64,000 bases of DNA, taken from contig NZ_JAHKPI010000014.1 in the NCBI RefSeq assembly GCF_018860425.1, positions 868,329-932,328 of the forward strand. Reading direction: 5' to 3'. This stretch comes from Marinobacter sp. F3R08 (GTDB lineage: Bacteria; Pseudomonadota; Gammaproteobacteria; Pseudomonadales; Oleiphilaceae). The translations under genes and the position numbers were made by a program. Shown here piece by piece: positions 42,760-51,035 of this stretch (its first letter is position 1; each line of letters opens with the position of its first letter). The notes under the pieces are model-generated. The model made no database searches. It saw only the letters and a program-made list of their open reading frames with translations, and was not told the DNA's origin.

Positions 42760-43647
42760 TCATTCCATCACGATTCTGGGTACATCTGGTCCGGTATTCT
42801 CGCTGCCCTGCCTGGAGCAGGAGAGTGCTTCGATCTCCTGGCGGATCCGTTCTGCAATCAGCCCGTAAGTGACTGCCAATGCGCCATCTGGCTCGCTGGT
42901 CATAACGGGCTGGCCCGAATCTGATCCGGTGCGTATGCGGATATCCAGAGGCAACGCGCCGAGAAGCTCGGTTCCGGCTTCTTGTGCCATTTTTCTGGCA
43001 CCGCCTTCCCCGAAAATGGGCTCTTCATGGCCACATTCGGAACAGACATGGGTGCTCATGTTCTCAATGATGCCCAGTACCGGAATATTAACTTTCTCGA
43101 ACATTCTCAATCCCTTGCGGGCATCCAGTAGGGCGATATCCTGGGGTGTGGTTACAATGACCGCACCGGAAACAGGCATTCGCTGGGCCATGGTCAGGTG
43201 GATGTCCCCGGTACCTGGAGGCATATCCACAATCAGGTAATCCAAGTTGTCCCATCGCGTTTCATACACCAGGCGGGTTAGTGCCTGGGTGATCATCGGG
43301 CCACGCCAGATAATGGGGGACTCGTCATCCACTAGAAAGCCGATAGACATGGTCTGGATACCATGGCCGATCATGGGTTCGAGAAATTTCCCATCCGGGC
43401 TTTCGGGCATGCCTTTGAGCCCAAGCATACGGGGCTGGCTGGGGCCGTACAGGTCGGCATCAAGCACACCTACGCGGGCTCCCTGGCTGGCGAGGGCCAG
43501 GGCCAGGTTGGTCGTGGTGGTTGATTTACCGACGCCGCCCTTGCCGGAAGCGACAGCGATCAGGTGTTTCACACCCGGAACCGCTTTCTGTTCCGGGAGT
43601 TGGCGCTTCTGTTGGTGTGCAGGAAGGTAGGACACTGGGCTGGACAT
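42760..43647 (-). CDS. mrp: Mrp/ApbC-type Fe-S carrier ATPase, lacking the DUF59 domain
   Basis: A 295-residue P-loop ATPase of the Mrp/Nbp35 group. It has Walker A SGKGGVGKSTTTTN near 34, VLDADLYGPSQPRMLG near 60, IVDMPPGTGDIHLT near 140 and the cluster-binding pair HVCSECGH (CxxC) near 204. These proteins hold a bridging [4Fe-4S] cluster and pass it to target enzymes. Standard Mrp has an N-terminal MIP18/DUF59 domain of about 80 residues, absent here. It is the last gene of the long operon, and DUF971, which is fused to Mrp in HCF101, is encoded three genes upstream. Confidence 0.9.
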   Translation of the reverse strand: MSSPVSYLPAHQQKRQLPEQKAVPGVKHLIAVASGKGGVGKSTTTTNLALALASQGARVGVLDADLYGPSQPRMLGLKGMPESPDGKFLEPMIGHGIQTMSIGFLVDDESPIIWRGPMITQALTRLVYETRWDNLDYLIVDMPPGTGDIHLTMAQRMPVSGAVIVTTPQDIALLDARKGLRMFEKVNIPVLGIIENMSTHVCSECGHEEPIFGEGGARKMAQEAGTELLGALPLDIRIRTGSDSGQPVMTSEPDGALAVTYGLIAERIRQEIEALSCSRQGSENTGPDVPRIVME

Positions 43648-43661
43648 GATGATATCTCCGA

Positions 43662-44438
43662 TTATTGTTCCACAAACGCACGTTCAATAACGTAGTCGCC
43701 GGGCTCGCCCTGCTGTGGTGAAGCTTTGAAGCCAAGGCTGTCCAGCATGACGGACAAGTCCTTCAACAGTGCGGGGCTACCGCAGAGCATCACCCGGTCT
43801 GATTCGGCGTTTAGTTGCGGAAGACCGATGTCGTTGGCTAGTTGGCCGGACTCAATCAGGGTGGTGATTCGGCCCTGGTTACGAAATGGTTCCCGGGTAA
43901 CGGTGGGGTAATAAATCAGCTTGTCACCAATGATCTCTGCCAGGAATTCGTGGCCGGGTAATTCGCTGGTCAGGTAGTCGTGATAGGCCAGTTCGCTCAC
44001 TTCGCGCACGCAATGCACCAGCACCACTTTCTCAAAGCGATCATAAGTGTCTGGATCGCGAATGATGCTCATAAACGGGGCTAGACCAGTGCCGGTGCCA
44101 AAAAGGTAGAGGTTCTTGCCGGGATTCAGGTCGTGCATCACCAGTGTGCCCACTGGCTTGCGACTGACAAACAGCGAGTCGCCCTCTTGAATATGCTGCA
44201 GGCGGGAAGTCAAAGGGCCATCCTGCACCTTGATGCTGAGAAATTCCAGGTATTCCTCATGGTTTGCGCTGACGATGCTGTAGGCGCGGAGCAGCGGTTT
44301 GCCATCCACTGGCAGGCCGATCATCACAAAGTGGCCATTTTCAAAGCGCAGACTTTTGTCACGGGTGGTCCGGAAACTGAACAGAGTGTCGTTCCAGTGA
44401 TGGACGCTGATTACGTTTTCGGTTCCGAGTGCAGCCAT
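43662..44438 (-). CDS. fpr: Ferredoxin-NADP reductase (Fpr type)
   Basis: A 258-residue flavoenzyme of the bacterial Fpr group. It has the FAD-binding LLRAYSIVSANHEEYLEF near 50-67, the GPLTSRLQ loop, the NADP-binding LFGTGTGLAPFMSII near 109 and the C-terminal ERAFVEQ. It moves electrons between NADP(H) and ferredoxin. Here it is inside an operon with two ferredoxins, so it probably connects them to the NADP pool. Confidence 0.93.
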   Translation of the reverse strand: MAALGTENVISVHHWNDTLFSFRTTRDKSLRFENGHFVMIGLPVDGKPLLRAYSIVSANHEEYLEFLSIKVQDGPLTSRLQHIQEGDSLFVSRKPVGTLVMHDLNPGKNLYLFGTGTGLAPFMSIIRDPDTYDRFEKVVLVHCVREVSELAYHDYLTSELPGHEFLAEIIGDKLIYYPTVTREPFRNQGRITTLIESGQLANDIGLPQLNAESDRVMLCGSPALLKDLSVMLDSLGFKASPQQGEPGDYVIERAFVEQ

Positions 44439-44474
44439 AGGGTATTCCTCCGAATAGGCTAATTTTAGTGAATG

Positions 44475-45482
44475 TCAGGGTGAGTAAATGGCCATGGATG
44501 TCATGGCCGAGATGAGGAGCAGACCGCTGAGTACCGCGAGCAGGGCAAAGGGTTTCCAGCCTTGGGCGATCAGGGCGGACAGGCTGGTACGCATGCCCAG
44601 GGCAGCCATGGTTACCATCAGGCAGGCCAAGGAAGTGCTGGCCAGGGCTTGCCGAATGTCGTTCGGTAGCCAACCCAGGCTGTTCATGCCAAACAGGGTG
44701 ACAAAGCCGAGCAAAAACCAGGGATGCTCCGCTTTTCCGGTGTTGTTTCTGTTCAGTAGTGCACCCAGCAATAGAAGCAGGGGGGCCAACAGAGCAACCC
44801 GCAACAGTTTTGTGAGGGTGGCAATGTCGCCAGCGGTATCGGACACCAGGTAACCGGCGCCAGCGGCCTGAGCCACGTCGTGAATACTTGCGCCCAAAAG
44901 CATGCCCGTTTGCGGATCGCTATAGCCCAGCAAACCGAACAGGGGCGGTAGCACCAACATGCTGAGTGTGCCGAGGGCAGTGACGCCCACCACAACACCC
45001 AGCAGTCGCCGGTCTTCTAGCTTGCCTTGGGGAATAACGGCTGCAACGGCGACAGCAGCAGATACTCCGCAGATTGCTACTGCCACGCCGGCCACCAGGC
45101 TTTGCATTCGGGGCAGGCCCAGCCAATGCCCGAACAAAAGCCCAGAGCCGATGATGATGGGCGTGCAGGTGAGGACCATCAGCAACGGCAGGTTGCCGAC
45201 GGTCATTAACTGCTCCACCCCTATTCGCGCTCCGAGAAGGGCAATGCCAACGCGCAGGACTTGGCGGCTGCAGAACTCTACACCGGGTCGTAGGCGGGTA
45301 TCAGCTGCCTGGCTGGCGAAACCAAACCCCAGAAGAAGTACCAGAACCAGCGCGGGCGCACCGTAGTGGTTTGCCAGGAAACTGCCTGCTAGGGCCAGAA
45401 CCACGCACAGCGCCACTCCGGGATAGCGTAGCCGTGCCGGTGCCCACCAGTGGGTATCCAGGGCGCGGAGGGTATGATTCAT
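44475..45482 (-). CDS. YeiH family membrane transporter (putative sulfite/sulfate exporter)
   Basis: A 335-residue membrane protein with about ten spans. It contains the family stretches GVEFCSRQVLRVGIALLGARI near 67-87, GVSAAVAVAAVIPQ near 143 and GASIHDVAQAAGAGYLVS near 200, the last being a broken helix with polar residues. Related proteins (for example TauZ and CuyZ, from family knowledge) lie in sulfonate degradation clusters and are thought to export sulfite or sulfate. The start overlaps the DUF971 stop (ATGA). In this operon, export of a sulfur oxyanion is plausible, not shown. Confidence 0.85.
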   Translation of the reverse strand: MNHTLRALDTHWWAPARLRYPGVALCVVLALAGSFLANHYGAPALVLVLLLGFGFASQAADTRLRPGVEFCSRQVLRVGIALLGARIGVEQLMTVGNLPLLMVLTCTPIIIGSGLLFGHWLGLPRMQSLVAGVAVAICGVSAAVAVAAVIPQGKLEDRRLLGVVVGVTALGTLSMLVLPPLFGLLGYSDPQTGMLLGASIHDVAQAAGAGYLVSDTAGDIATLTKLLRVALLAPLLLLLGALLNRNNTGKAEHPWFLLGFVTLFGMNSLGWLPNDIRQALASTSLACLMVTMAALGMRTSLSALIAQGWKPFALLAVLSGLLLISAMTSMAIYSP

Positions 45483-45790
45483 GACACTTGCTCGCTCAGC
45501 TCACGGAGGAACGCCCAAGGGTATAAACCACGATAGTGGCCGTCACTGAAGAAAAGCTGCAGGCCGCTGACGCCCGAAAGCTCCACCCGTTCAACGCGGA
45601 TGTCGGCGTCAATCAGGCTGAGCCGGCCCGAACGTTTCGCTTGCATGCAATGGGAACAGGCGCAGGATTTCCGAAGGATCAGGCAGCTCAAACGCGAGGT
45701 CAGTCCATCGGGCCAGCTCAGTTCCAACTCGTTGAGCTTACGTTTTAGGCGAACCTCTTTTGGGGGTTCAATCAGAGTTTGTCGAGCCAC
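45479..45790 (-). CDS. DUF971 protein
   Basis: A 103-residue DUF971 domain (also the N-terminal domain of gamma-butyrobetaine hydroxylases): KLNELELSWPDG near 16-27, SCACSHCMQAKRSG near 44-57, and the closing YRGLYPWAFLREL. It starts with GTG at 45790, with AAGGAG just upstream. DUF971 is the C-terminal domain of plastid HCF101, where it follows an Mrp ATPase. Having both as separate genes in one operon points to a role in Fe-S delivery. The Cys pair CACSHC could bind metal. Confidence 0.82.
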   Translation of the reverse strand: MARQTLIEPPKEVRLKRKLNELELSWPDGLTSRLSCLILRKSCACSHCMQAKRSGRLSLIDADIRVERVELSGVSGLQLFFSDGHYRGLYPWAFLRELSEQVS

Positions 45791-45959
45791 AATTATCTCC
45801 TTTCGGAAAAGATGGGATGACCAGTTCCGGCGTCTCTGACATCGGTACATGTAGATCCGGTAGCTCCATCGGCCGGGTGCTGCCTAAAATGGCGGCGGAC
45901 AAGACCACGAGCACTAGCGAAACTGTTCGGAAGCAACTCGTTATGACAAGTTGAGGCAT
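45768..45959 (-). CDS. Small membrane or secreted peptide, unrecognised
   Basis: A 63-residue frame between fdxA and DUF971. It starts four bases after the fdxA stop (GGAG nine bases upstream). It has an N-terminal hydrophobic helix (VSLVLVVLSAAILG near 13-26) that could be a signal peptide or anchor, then a Pro/Glu-rich tail. It overlaps the DUF971 start by 23 bases. It fills a 170-base gap in an otherwise gap-free run, which supports it, but no homologue is recognised. Its first codons also contain a copy of the GntR-type motif found at 50100. Confidence 0.45.
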   Translation of the reverse strand: MPQLVITSCFRTVSLVLVVLSAAILGSTRPMELPDLHVPMSETPELVIPSFPKGDNCGSTNSD

Positions 45960-45962
45960 GAT

Positions 45963-46286
45963 CTAGCGCTCCAGAAATTGCATTTTGTCGGGGCGGTCAA
46001 CCCATTTTTCGGCTTCCGGAAGGGGGGCAGACGTGGAGTCAATGACCGGCCAGACCTGCGACAGATCGGCATTCAATTGAATGAAATGCCGCTGACCCTC
46101 CGGCAGGTCGTTTTCATCGAAAATGGCATCAGCTGGGCACTCGGTGACGCACAGGCTGCAGTCGATACAGGTTTCGGGATTGATTACCAGAAAGTTGGGG
46201 CCCTCATGGAAGCAGTCTGTGGGGCACACATCGACGCAGTCTGTGTATTTGCAACGGATGCAGTTCTCGGTGACAACAAAAGTCAT
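45963..46286 (-). CDS. fdxA: 7Fe ferredoxin, FdxA type
   Basis: A 107-residue ferredoxin. It has Cys in [16 protein letters not shown] (the 3Fe-4S and the remote 4Fe-4S ligand) and [12 protein letters not shown] (4Fe-4S), followed by a C-terminal tail typical of Azotobacter-type ferredoxin I. It carries one electron at low potential. In this operon it would link the AprA-like flavoprotein or its partner ferredoxin to Fpr. Confidence 0.94.
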   Translation of the reverse strand: MTFVVTENCIRCKYTDCVDVCPTDCFHEGPNFLVINPETCIDCSLCVTECPADAIFDENDLPEGQRHFIQLNADLSQVWPVIDSTSAPLPEAEKWVDRPDKMQFLER

Positions 46287-46354
46287 GACAGTCTCCTCTC
46301 GGGTTGTAGGTAGTTGCCGGGCCAGCCTGGTATTTAACAGGCCGGCCGGATAGC

Positions 46355-47314
46355 TCAGGCCGCGGCGTCCAGTTTTGAGATGGCCCAGCGGGCCAGTTTG
46401 CGTACATCTGGATCGGGGTCATCCAGAGCGGTTACTACGTAGGGCCTGCCATCACTATGTGCAATAGCGCCGAGAGCACCGATAGCCGCCTTGCGCAGAT
46501 TGCTCATGGCGTCTTTCGAGCATTCGCCCAGTACCGGAATGGACTCGATCGCGCCAAGCCTGCCGAGCGCATCCACTGCTTTTTCGCGAACCTGCCAGAG
46601 CTCATCTTTGGTAGCCTCCATCAGGGCGGAAGCGGCCGCCTGATGGTCCAGCTTTCCGATACTGTTGGCAGCCTCGCAGCGGACCTGCCAATGCTCGTCT
46701 TTCAACTGGCCAATCAGGGCCTGGCCAACTTGCTGCGGGTTGGCATACACCAGAGCACCAGTGGCAGCACGACGTACCTCCGGGTCTTTGTCGTGCTGAG
46801 CTGTTTCTACCAAGGCCGGGAGGTTTTCCGGCTGTTTCAACCAGCCAATAACGGCTACCGCCTCGCGCCGTACGCGTGGATCTTCATCGCCGAGCCGCTT
46901 CAGGGCTGGGCGTTGGGCACCGGGATTACGAAGAGGCTTGAGCGCACGAAGGATTCCAGACACGACAAATCCGTCGGTGCTGGTCTCCAGGGCTTCCAGT
47001 AAAGGATCAGCAGCTGCCGGATCCTTCAGGTCGGCCAGTGCATGGGCGGCGCTATTACGCACCACTTCATCGCTGTCACCAAGTGCGGCAATCAGAGCAT
47101 CGGCCATGTCTGCCGCCTCGAATTCATCCACTACCTTGGCGGCTTCCTGGCGCACATTGGTGTCTGGGTCTTTCAGAGCGTGGATAACCAATTCCACGGC
47201 TTCCGGCTCACCTGAATCCACCAGGTCCATGACTGCCACCCGACGAATGCCGGGATCGTCGGAGGTGAGTTTTACGGCAATAGCCTGTAGTTCGGGGTCG
47301 TCGTACGTTTTCAT
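46355..47314 (-). CDS. HEAT-repeat protein
   Basis: A 319-residue protein built almost wholly from about ten HEAT repeats of 30-31 residues. Each has a D-P-D/E turn followed by VR and an A-rich helix ([91 protein letters not shown]). No catalytic motif is seen. HEAT solenoids hold protein complexes together; PBS-lyase-type ones can also bind prosthetic groups. It lies between two ferredoxin genes, so a scaffold for the redox complex is the natural guess. Confidence 0.88.
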   Translation of the reverse strand: MKTYDDPELQAIAVKLTSDDPGIRRVAVMDLVDSGEPEAVELVIHALKDPDTNVRQEAAKVVDEFEAADMADALIAALGDSDEVVRNSAAHALADLKDPAAADPLLEALETSTDGFVVSGILRALKPLRNPGAQRPALKRLGDEDPRVRREAVAVIGWLKQPENLPALVETAQHDKDPEVRRAATGALVYANPQQVGQALIGQLKDEHWQVRCEAANSIGKLDHQAAASALMEATKDELWQVREKAVDALGRLGAIESIPVLGECSKDAMSNLRKAAIGALGAIAHSDGRPYVVTALDDPDPDVRKLARWAISKLDAAA

Positions 47315-47322
47315 GGCTTACC

Positions 47323-47556
47323 TCAGCGCAGCAGGTAGGGAATGTTTACGGTGACGGCGTCTGTGGGGCAGTCCGCCTCACACGGCATGCAATACCAGCA
47401 TTCGTCGTATTTCATGTGGGCCTTGCCGGTGTCTTCGTTAATCCAGAGCACATCCAGTGGGCATACGTCGATGCACACGGTGCAGCCCTTGTCTGCAATG
47501 CACTTGTCCTCGTCGACAATAACGGGAACGCTTGAGTGGTGATTGGCGATAGGCAT
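47323..47556 (-). CDS. AprB-like 2[4Fe-4S] ferredoxin
   Basis: A 77-residue ferredoxin with KCIADKGCTVCIDVCP near 18-33 and CWYCMPCEADCP near 53-64, eight cysteines for two [4Fe-4S] clusters. The order resembles the N-terminal part of the adenylylsulfate reductase beta subunit (AprB). It follows the AprA-like gene directly, so it is probably its electron-transfer subunit. AprB proper is about 150 residues; this one lacks the C-terminal tail that wraps AprA. Confidence 0.88.
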   Translation of the reverse strand: MPIANHHSSVPVIVDEDKCIADKGCTVCIDVCPLDVLWINEDTGKAHMKYDECWYCMPCEADCPTDAVTVNIPYLLR

Positions 47557-47598
47557 GTTAGTGTTCCTCTCTCATCATGGAATGTGTTTTCGGAGATA

Positions 47599-49332
47599 TC
47601 AGCCGTTGGCGGCTTTTTGGACCCGCATCTTGCGGTAGGCGTCTTTTTCCTCACCAAGAGGTACCAGGTAATCCGCAATCGGCCGCTTGCCACTGGCCAT
47701 CTGTCCGCTGTCATCCTTGAATAGTCGGCTGTGGTAAAACCATTCGCTGTCGTCTTGATCCGGGAAGTCCACACGGTAGTGATAGAGCCCCCAGCGGGAT
47801 TCTGTGCGGTAGAGAGAGGCGCGGGCCGCCATTTCGGCGCAGTCGATGATGGACTGGACTTCCATGGCTCTCAGTAGTTCGTGGGGGTCCCGGGCGCAGA
47901 GATTGGGTACGTCCTCGCGAACCGCCAGAATCCGCTCCAGGCCAATTTCCATCTTCTTGGTGACTTTGGGGGGCTGTAGGTAATCGTTCACCAGGCGCCG
48001 TACTTTGTACTCCATCTGCTCCGGGGGGATGCCGTCTACTCGTTTCATCGGCGCCTGAATACGTTCTAGTTCGCGGGTGATGAAGTCCTCGTCGAGTTTG
48101 GGCTCGCTTCGCGATTTCACGAATTCAACCGCGCTCTCACCGCAGATCTGGCCATACACGAATGCGCCTAGCATATAGTTGTGGGCCACACTGGCCATGT
48201 CGCCGGCGCAGTAGAGTCCGGGTACGGTGGTGGCGCCGGTTTCATCCGTCCACACGCCGGAAGCCGAGTGGCCGGAGCAGAAGCCCACTTCAGAAATGTG
48301 CATTTCCACCATGCGCTGGCGGTAGTTCACGTCGCGGCCTTCGTGGAAGCGACCCCGGGTGGGACGCTCGTTGGTGTGCAGGACAGTCTCGATTTCCTGG
48401 ATTGTTTCTTCCGCCAAATGATCCAACTTAAGGAACACCGGTCCGGTGCCGGATTCCAGTTCCTTGAAGAACTCCAGCATCATCTGTCCGGACCAATAGT
48501 CACACTCAATGAATCGTTCCCCAAAGGCGTTTGCTGTGAAACCACCAAGAGGGCCGGTCACGTATGCACAGGCCGGTCCGTTATAGTCCTTCAGCAGCGG
48601 GTTCACCTGGAAACATTCCAGGTTCGCCAGGTCAGCCCCGGCGTGGTAGGCCATAGCATGGCCGTCACCGTTGTTGGCCGGGTTTTCATAGGTGCCGAAC
48701 AAGTAGCCTGATGTGGGTAGGCCCAGGCGACCGGCGGCACCGGTGGCCATGATCACGGCTTTGGCGCGGATGATGATGGGTTCCGCTGTGCGGGTGTTCA
48801 CGCCGATCATGCCAGCGATCTTGCCGTCCGGATCTTTCAACAGGCGCGTGGCAGTAAAGCGGTTCTCGATCTGCACCCGGTTACGACGCAGACGACGATA
48901 AAGGATCTTTTTGACATTGTGGCCCTCCGGCATGGGCAGCACGTAGGTTCCCAGGTGGTGGACCTTTTTCATATCGTAGTCACCGGTTTCGTCTTTCTGG
49001 AAATGTACGCCCCAGCTATCCAGTTTCTCGATCATCGGGAATGAGCGAGTTGCATAGGCCATCAGTGCAGGCTGGTGGACAATGCCGTCGTTGGCGATGG
49101 TGATTTCCTTGACGTACTGCTCGGGAGTGGCGTGGCCCGGAACAACGGCGTTGTTCAGGCCATCCATGCCCATGGAGATGGCTCCGGAACGTTTGACATT
49201 GGCCTTCTCTAGCAGCATGACGTTTAAGCTGGGATCCTGTTCCTTTGCGGTCACGGCGGCCATGGGACCTGCGGTGCCGCCTCCGATCACCAGAACGTCG
49301 GTTTCGATAACAGGAATGTCATTGATTTGCAT
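47599..49332 (-). CDS. AprA-like FAD-dependent oxidoreductase (fumarate reductase/succinate dehydrogenase superfamily)
   Basis: A 577-residue flavoprotein. The FAD loop is DVLVIGGGTAGPMAAVTA near 13-30, followed by KRSGAISMGMDGLN near 47, MATGAAGRLGLPTSGYLFGTY near 195, GLYCAGDMASVAHNYMLGAF near 375 and the C-terminal SRWGLYHYRVDFPDQDDSEW, typical of AprA/FrdA capping and tail domains. The SGA and RSG motifs are closer to AprA than to fumarate reductase. It is followed by an AprB-like ferredoxin. The reaction is not known; dissimilatory APS reduction is unlikely because sat and qmo genes are not near. Confidence 0.87.
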   Translation of the reverse strand: MQINDIPVIETDVLVIGGGTAGPMAAVTAKEQDPSLNVMLLEKANVKRSGAISMGMDGLNNAVVPGHATPEQYVKEITIANDGIVHQPALMAYATRSFPMIEKLDSWGVHFQKDETGDYDMKKVHHLGTYVLPMPEGHNVKKILYRRLRRNRVQIENRFTATRLLKDPDGKIAGMIGVNTRTAEPIIIRAKAVIMATGAAGRLGLPTSGYLFGTYENPANNGDGHAMAYHAGADLANLECFQVNPLLKDYNGPACAYVTGPLGGFTANAFGERFIECDYWSGQMMLEFFKELESGTGPVFLKLDHLAEETIQEIETVLHTNERPTRGRFHEGRDVNYRQRMVEMHISEVGFCSGHSASGVWTDETGATTVPGLYCAGDMASVAHNYMLGAFVYGQICGESAVEFVKSRSEPKLDEDFITRELERIQAPMKRVDGIPPEQMEYKVRRLVNDYLQPPKVTKKMEIGLERILAVREDVPNLCARDPHELLRAMEVQSIIDCAEMAARASLYRTESRWGLYHYRVDFPDQDDSEWFYHSRLFKDDSGQMASGKRPIADYLVPLGEEKDAYRKMRVQKAANG

Positions 49333-49341
49333 GATGCGCTC

Positions 49342-50085
49342 CTATTTCCGGTCAATCCGGAATTGATATTTGAATGAATCGCCGCGATAGCAGAGGTATT
49401 CGAAATCGATGGGCCGGCCATCCCGGTTGTGGGTCAGTCGCTCGACACGAAGGATGGGTTCGCCGGCTTTAAGGTTGAGGTATTGCTGGGCTTCGTCGTC
49501 CGCCAGGATGGAGTCCAGGCTTATGTCCGCGCCGCCCAGCGAGATGCCGAACAGGTTTTCCAGCATGGGAAAGATGTCGCCGGATAGGTCCAGACTGAAC
49601 ATCTGGCGGCCAACATCCATGGGGAAGTAGCTGTTTTCGATGCATACGGGTGATCGGTTGAGGTATCTCACCCGCTTCACCTCGACAGCTTCGTCTCCGG
49701 GTTGCAGGTCAAGCGAGGCGGCGACGGCTTTGGGGGCTTTCATCTGCTGAATGCTGATCACACGAGCAGACGCCTCGTAGCCTTGGGCTGCCATGGCTTC
49801 GCCAAAACCTTCTAGCCGCTGCACGTTCTGGACCGCCTTGGGTTTGCTGACAAAGGTACCCTTGCCTTGAGCGCTGAACACCAACCCTTCGTTGTGTAGA
49901 TCTCTTAGGGCCTGCCTAATAGTGATTCGGCTGACACCAAAGCTGTTCATCATTTCGTTTTCCGAAGGCAAACGCTCATGAACCTCGTAATGGCCATCAA
50001 GAATCTGTCGGCGCAGGCTATCTCGAATCTGAACATACAGTGGCAATGGCGAGTGCCCTGCGATTAGTTGGGTTACATCGGGCAT
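49342..50085 (-). CDS. GntR family regulator, HutC/UTRA type
   Basis: A 247-residue regulator with an N-terminal winged helix (LPLYVQIRDSLRRQIL near 14, LPSENEMMNSFGVSRITIRQAL near 40-61, GKGTFVSKP) and a C-terminal UTRA effector domain (about 95-240: KRVRYLNRSPVCIENSYFP, LRVERLTHNRDGRPIDFEYL). It lies between the ABC transporter and the AprA-like gene on the same strand. A palindrome of the HutC type overlaps its own ribosome site region, so autorepression lifted by the transported or derived metabolite is likely. Confidence 0.92.
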   Translation of the reverse strand: MPDVTQLIAGHSPLPLYVQIRDSLRRQILDGHYEVHERLPSENEMMNSFGVSRITIRQALRDLHNEGLVFSAQGKGTFVSKPKAVQNVQRLEGFGEAMAAQGYEASARVISIQQMKAPKAVAASLDLQPGDEAVEVKRVRYLNRSPVCIENSYFPMDVGRQMFSLDLSGDIFPMLENLFGISLGGADISLDSILADDEAQQYLNLKAGEPILRVERLTHNRDGRPIDFEYLCYRGDSFKYQFRIDRK

Positions 50086-50099
50086 GGCATACTCCCCTC

Positions 50100-50113
50100 C
50101 TTGTTATGACAAG
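50100..50113. promoter_or_regulatory. HutC-type operator upstream of the GntR gene
   Basis: CTTGTTATGACAAG pairs CTTGT with ACAAG around a four-base centre and has the GTnTAnAC-like centre favoured by HutC-subfamily GntR proteins. It ends one base before the GGAGGGG ribosome site of gntR. A 13-of-14 copy lies at 45942-45955, and a weaker one at 53418-53431 before the binding-protein gene. Confidence 0.6.
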
Positions 50114-50156
50114 TTATGGCGAGTTTGGGTAAACGGAAACTGGACTGATACATGGT

Positions 50157-51035
50157 TCACCCCGCTCTGTTCTGCTGCTCGAAAGCATTGAGTGTTTCCT
50201 TGCGAATCAGGTCCAGACACTGGCGTTTCAGAGCCATGAAGTCGGCACTTGTCAGCAGCGACTGCTCCCGTGGCCGGGGCAGTTTTACGTCAATGTCGGC
50301 AATGATCTGGCCAGGGCTGGCACTCATTACGACGATCCTGTCGGAAAGGAACACCGCTTCGTCGATGTCGTGGGTGACGAAGACTACGGTGTTATGGAAC
50401 TCGCTCCAGATGTCCAGCAGGTTCTCCTGCATCATGATCCGGGTTTGGGCATCAAGGGCCCCGAACGGTTCGTCCATCAGCAGAACGCTGGGATAGTTGG
50501 CAAGTGCGCGGGCGATACCGACACGTTGCTGCATCCCGCCGGACAGGGTGTTTGGGTAGGCATTTGCAAAGGCGGCCAGCCCAACCAGTGAAAGGAAAGT
50601 TCGAGCGATGCTGTTGGCTTCATCGTTTCCAACGCCAGCCATGAGAGGCCCAAAAGCGACGTTTTCCTGAACCGTTTTCCATGGAAACAGTGAGTGTTGC
50701 TGAAATACCATGCCTCGGTCTGGTCCGGGCTCAGTCACAGTATTGCCATCCACTTGGACGTCACCAGTTTTTGGCGCTACAAAGCCAGCAATGGCATTCA
50801 TTAGTGTCGACTTACCACAACCCGATGGGCCTAGCAGGCAAACAAATTCACCTGGGCGAATCGTGAGGTTGGCGTTCTGGACTGCGACGTGTGGGCCGCT
50901 GACAGTGTCGAATACAATGTCGACATCCCGCACTGAGATTCGACCACGTTCGTCATCAGCCTTGCCGGATATAGCGCGTAAACGACTGTGATCAAGTACC
51001 GCAAGACGATTGTTACTGACAGGGGTATCGCTCAT
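50157..51035 (-). CDS. ABC transporter ATP-binding protein (nitrate/sulfonate/taurine type)
   Basis: A 292-residue ATPase of the SsuB/TauB/NrtD group: Walker A LLGPSGCGKST near 69, Q-loop FQQHSLFPW near 114, signature TLSGGMQQRVGIARAL near 164, Walker B LLMDEPFGALD near 186 and switch His in FVTHDIDEAVFL. The start at 51035 overlaps the permease stop (ATGA). The first 30 residues are an extension before the ATPase core. It powers import with the permease and NosL-tailed binding protein. Confidence 0.93.
   Translation of the reverse strand: MSDTPVSNNRLAVLDHSRLRAISGKADDERGRISVRDVDIVFDTVSGPHVAVQNANLTIRPGEFVCLLGPSGCGKSTLMNAIAGFVAPKTGDVQVDGNTVTEPGPDRGMVFQQHSLFPWKTVQENVAFGPLMAGVGNDEANSIARTFLSLVGLAAFANAYPNTLSGGMQQRVGIARALANYPSVLLMDEPFGALDAQTRIMMQENLLDIWSEFHNTVVFVTHDIDEAVFLSDRIVVMSASPGQIIADIDVKLPRPREQSLLTSADFMALKRQCLDLIRKETLNAFEQQNRAG

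Noticed and set aside
47599..49332. Dissimilatory APS reductase or fumarate reductase as a firm call for the AprA-like gene
   Set aside because: No sat, qmoABC, dsr or membrane anchor genes are nearby and the ferredoxin partner is shorter than AprB, so only a superfamily-level call is justified.
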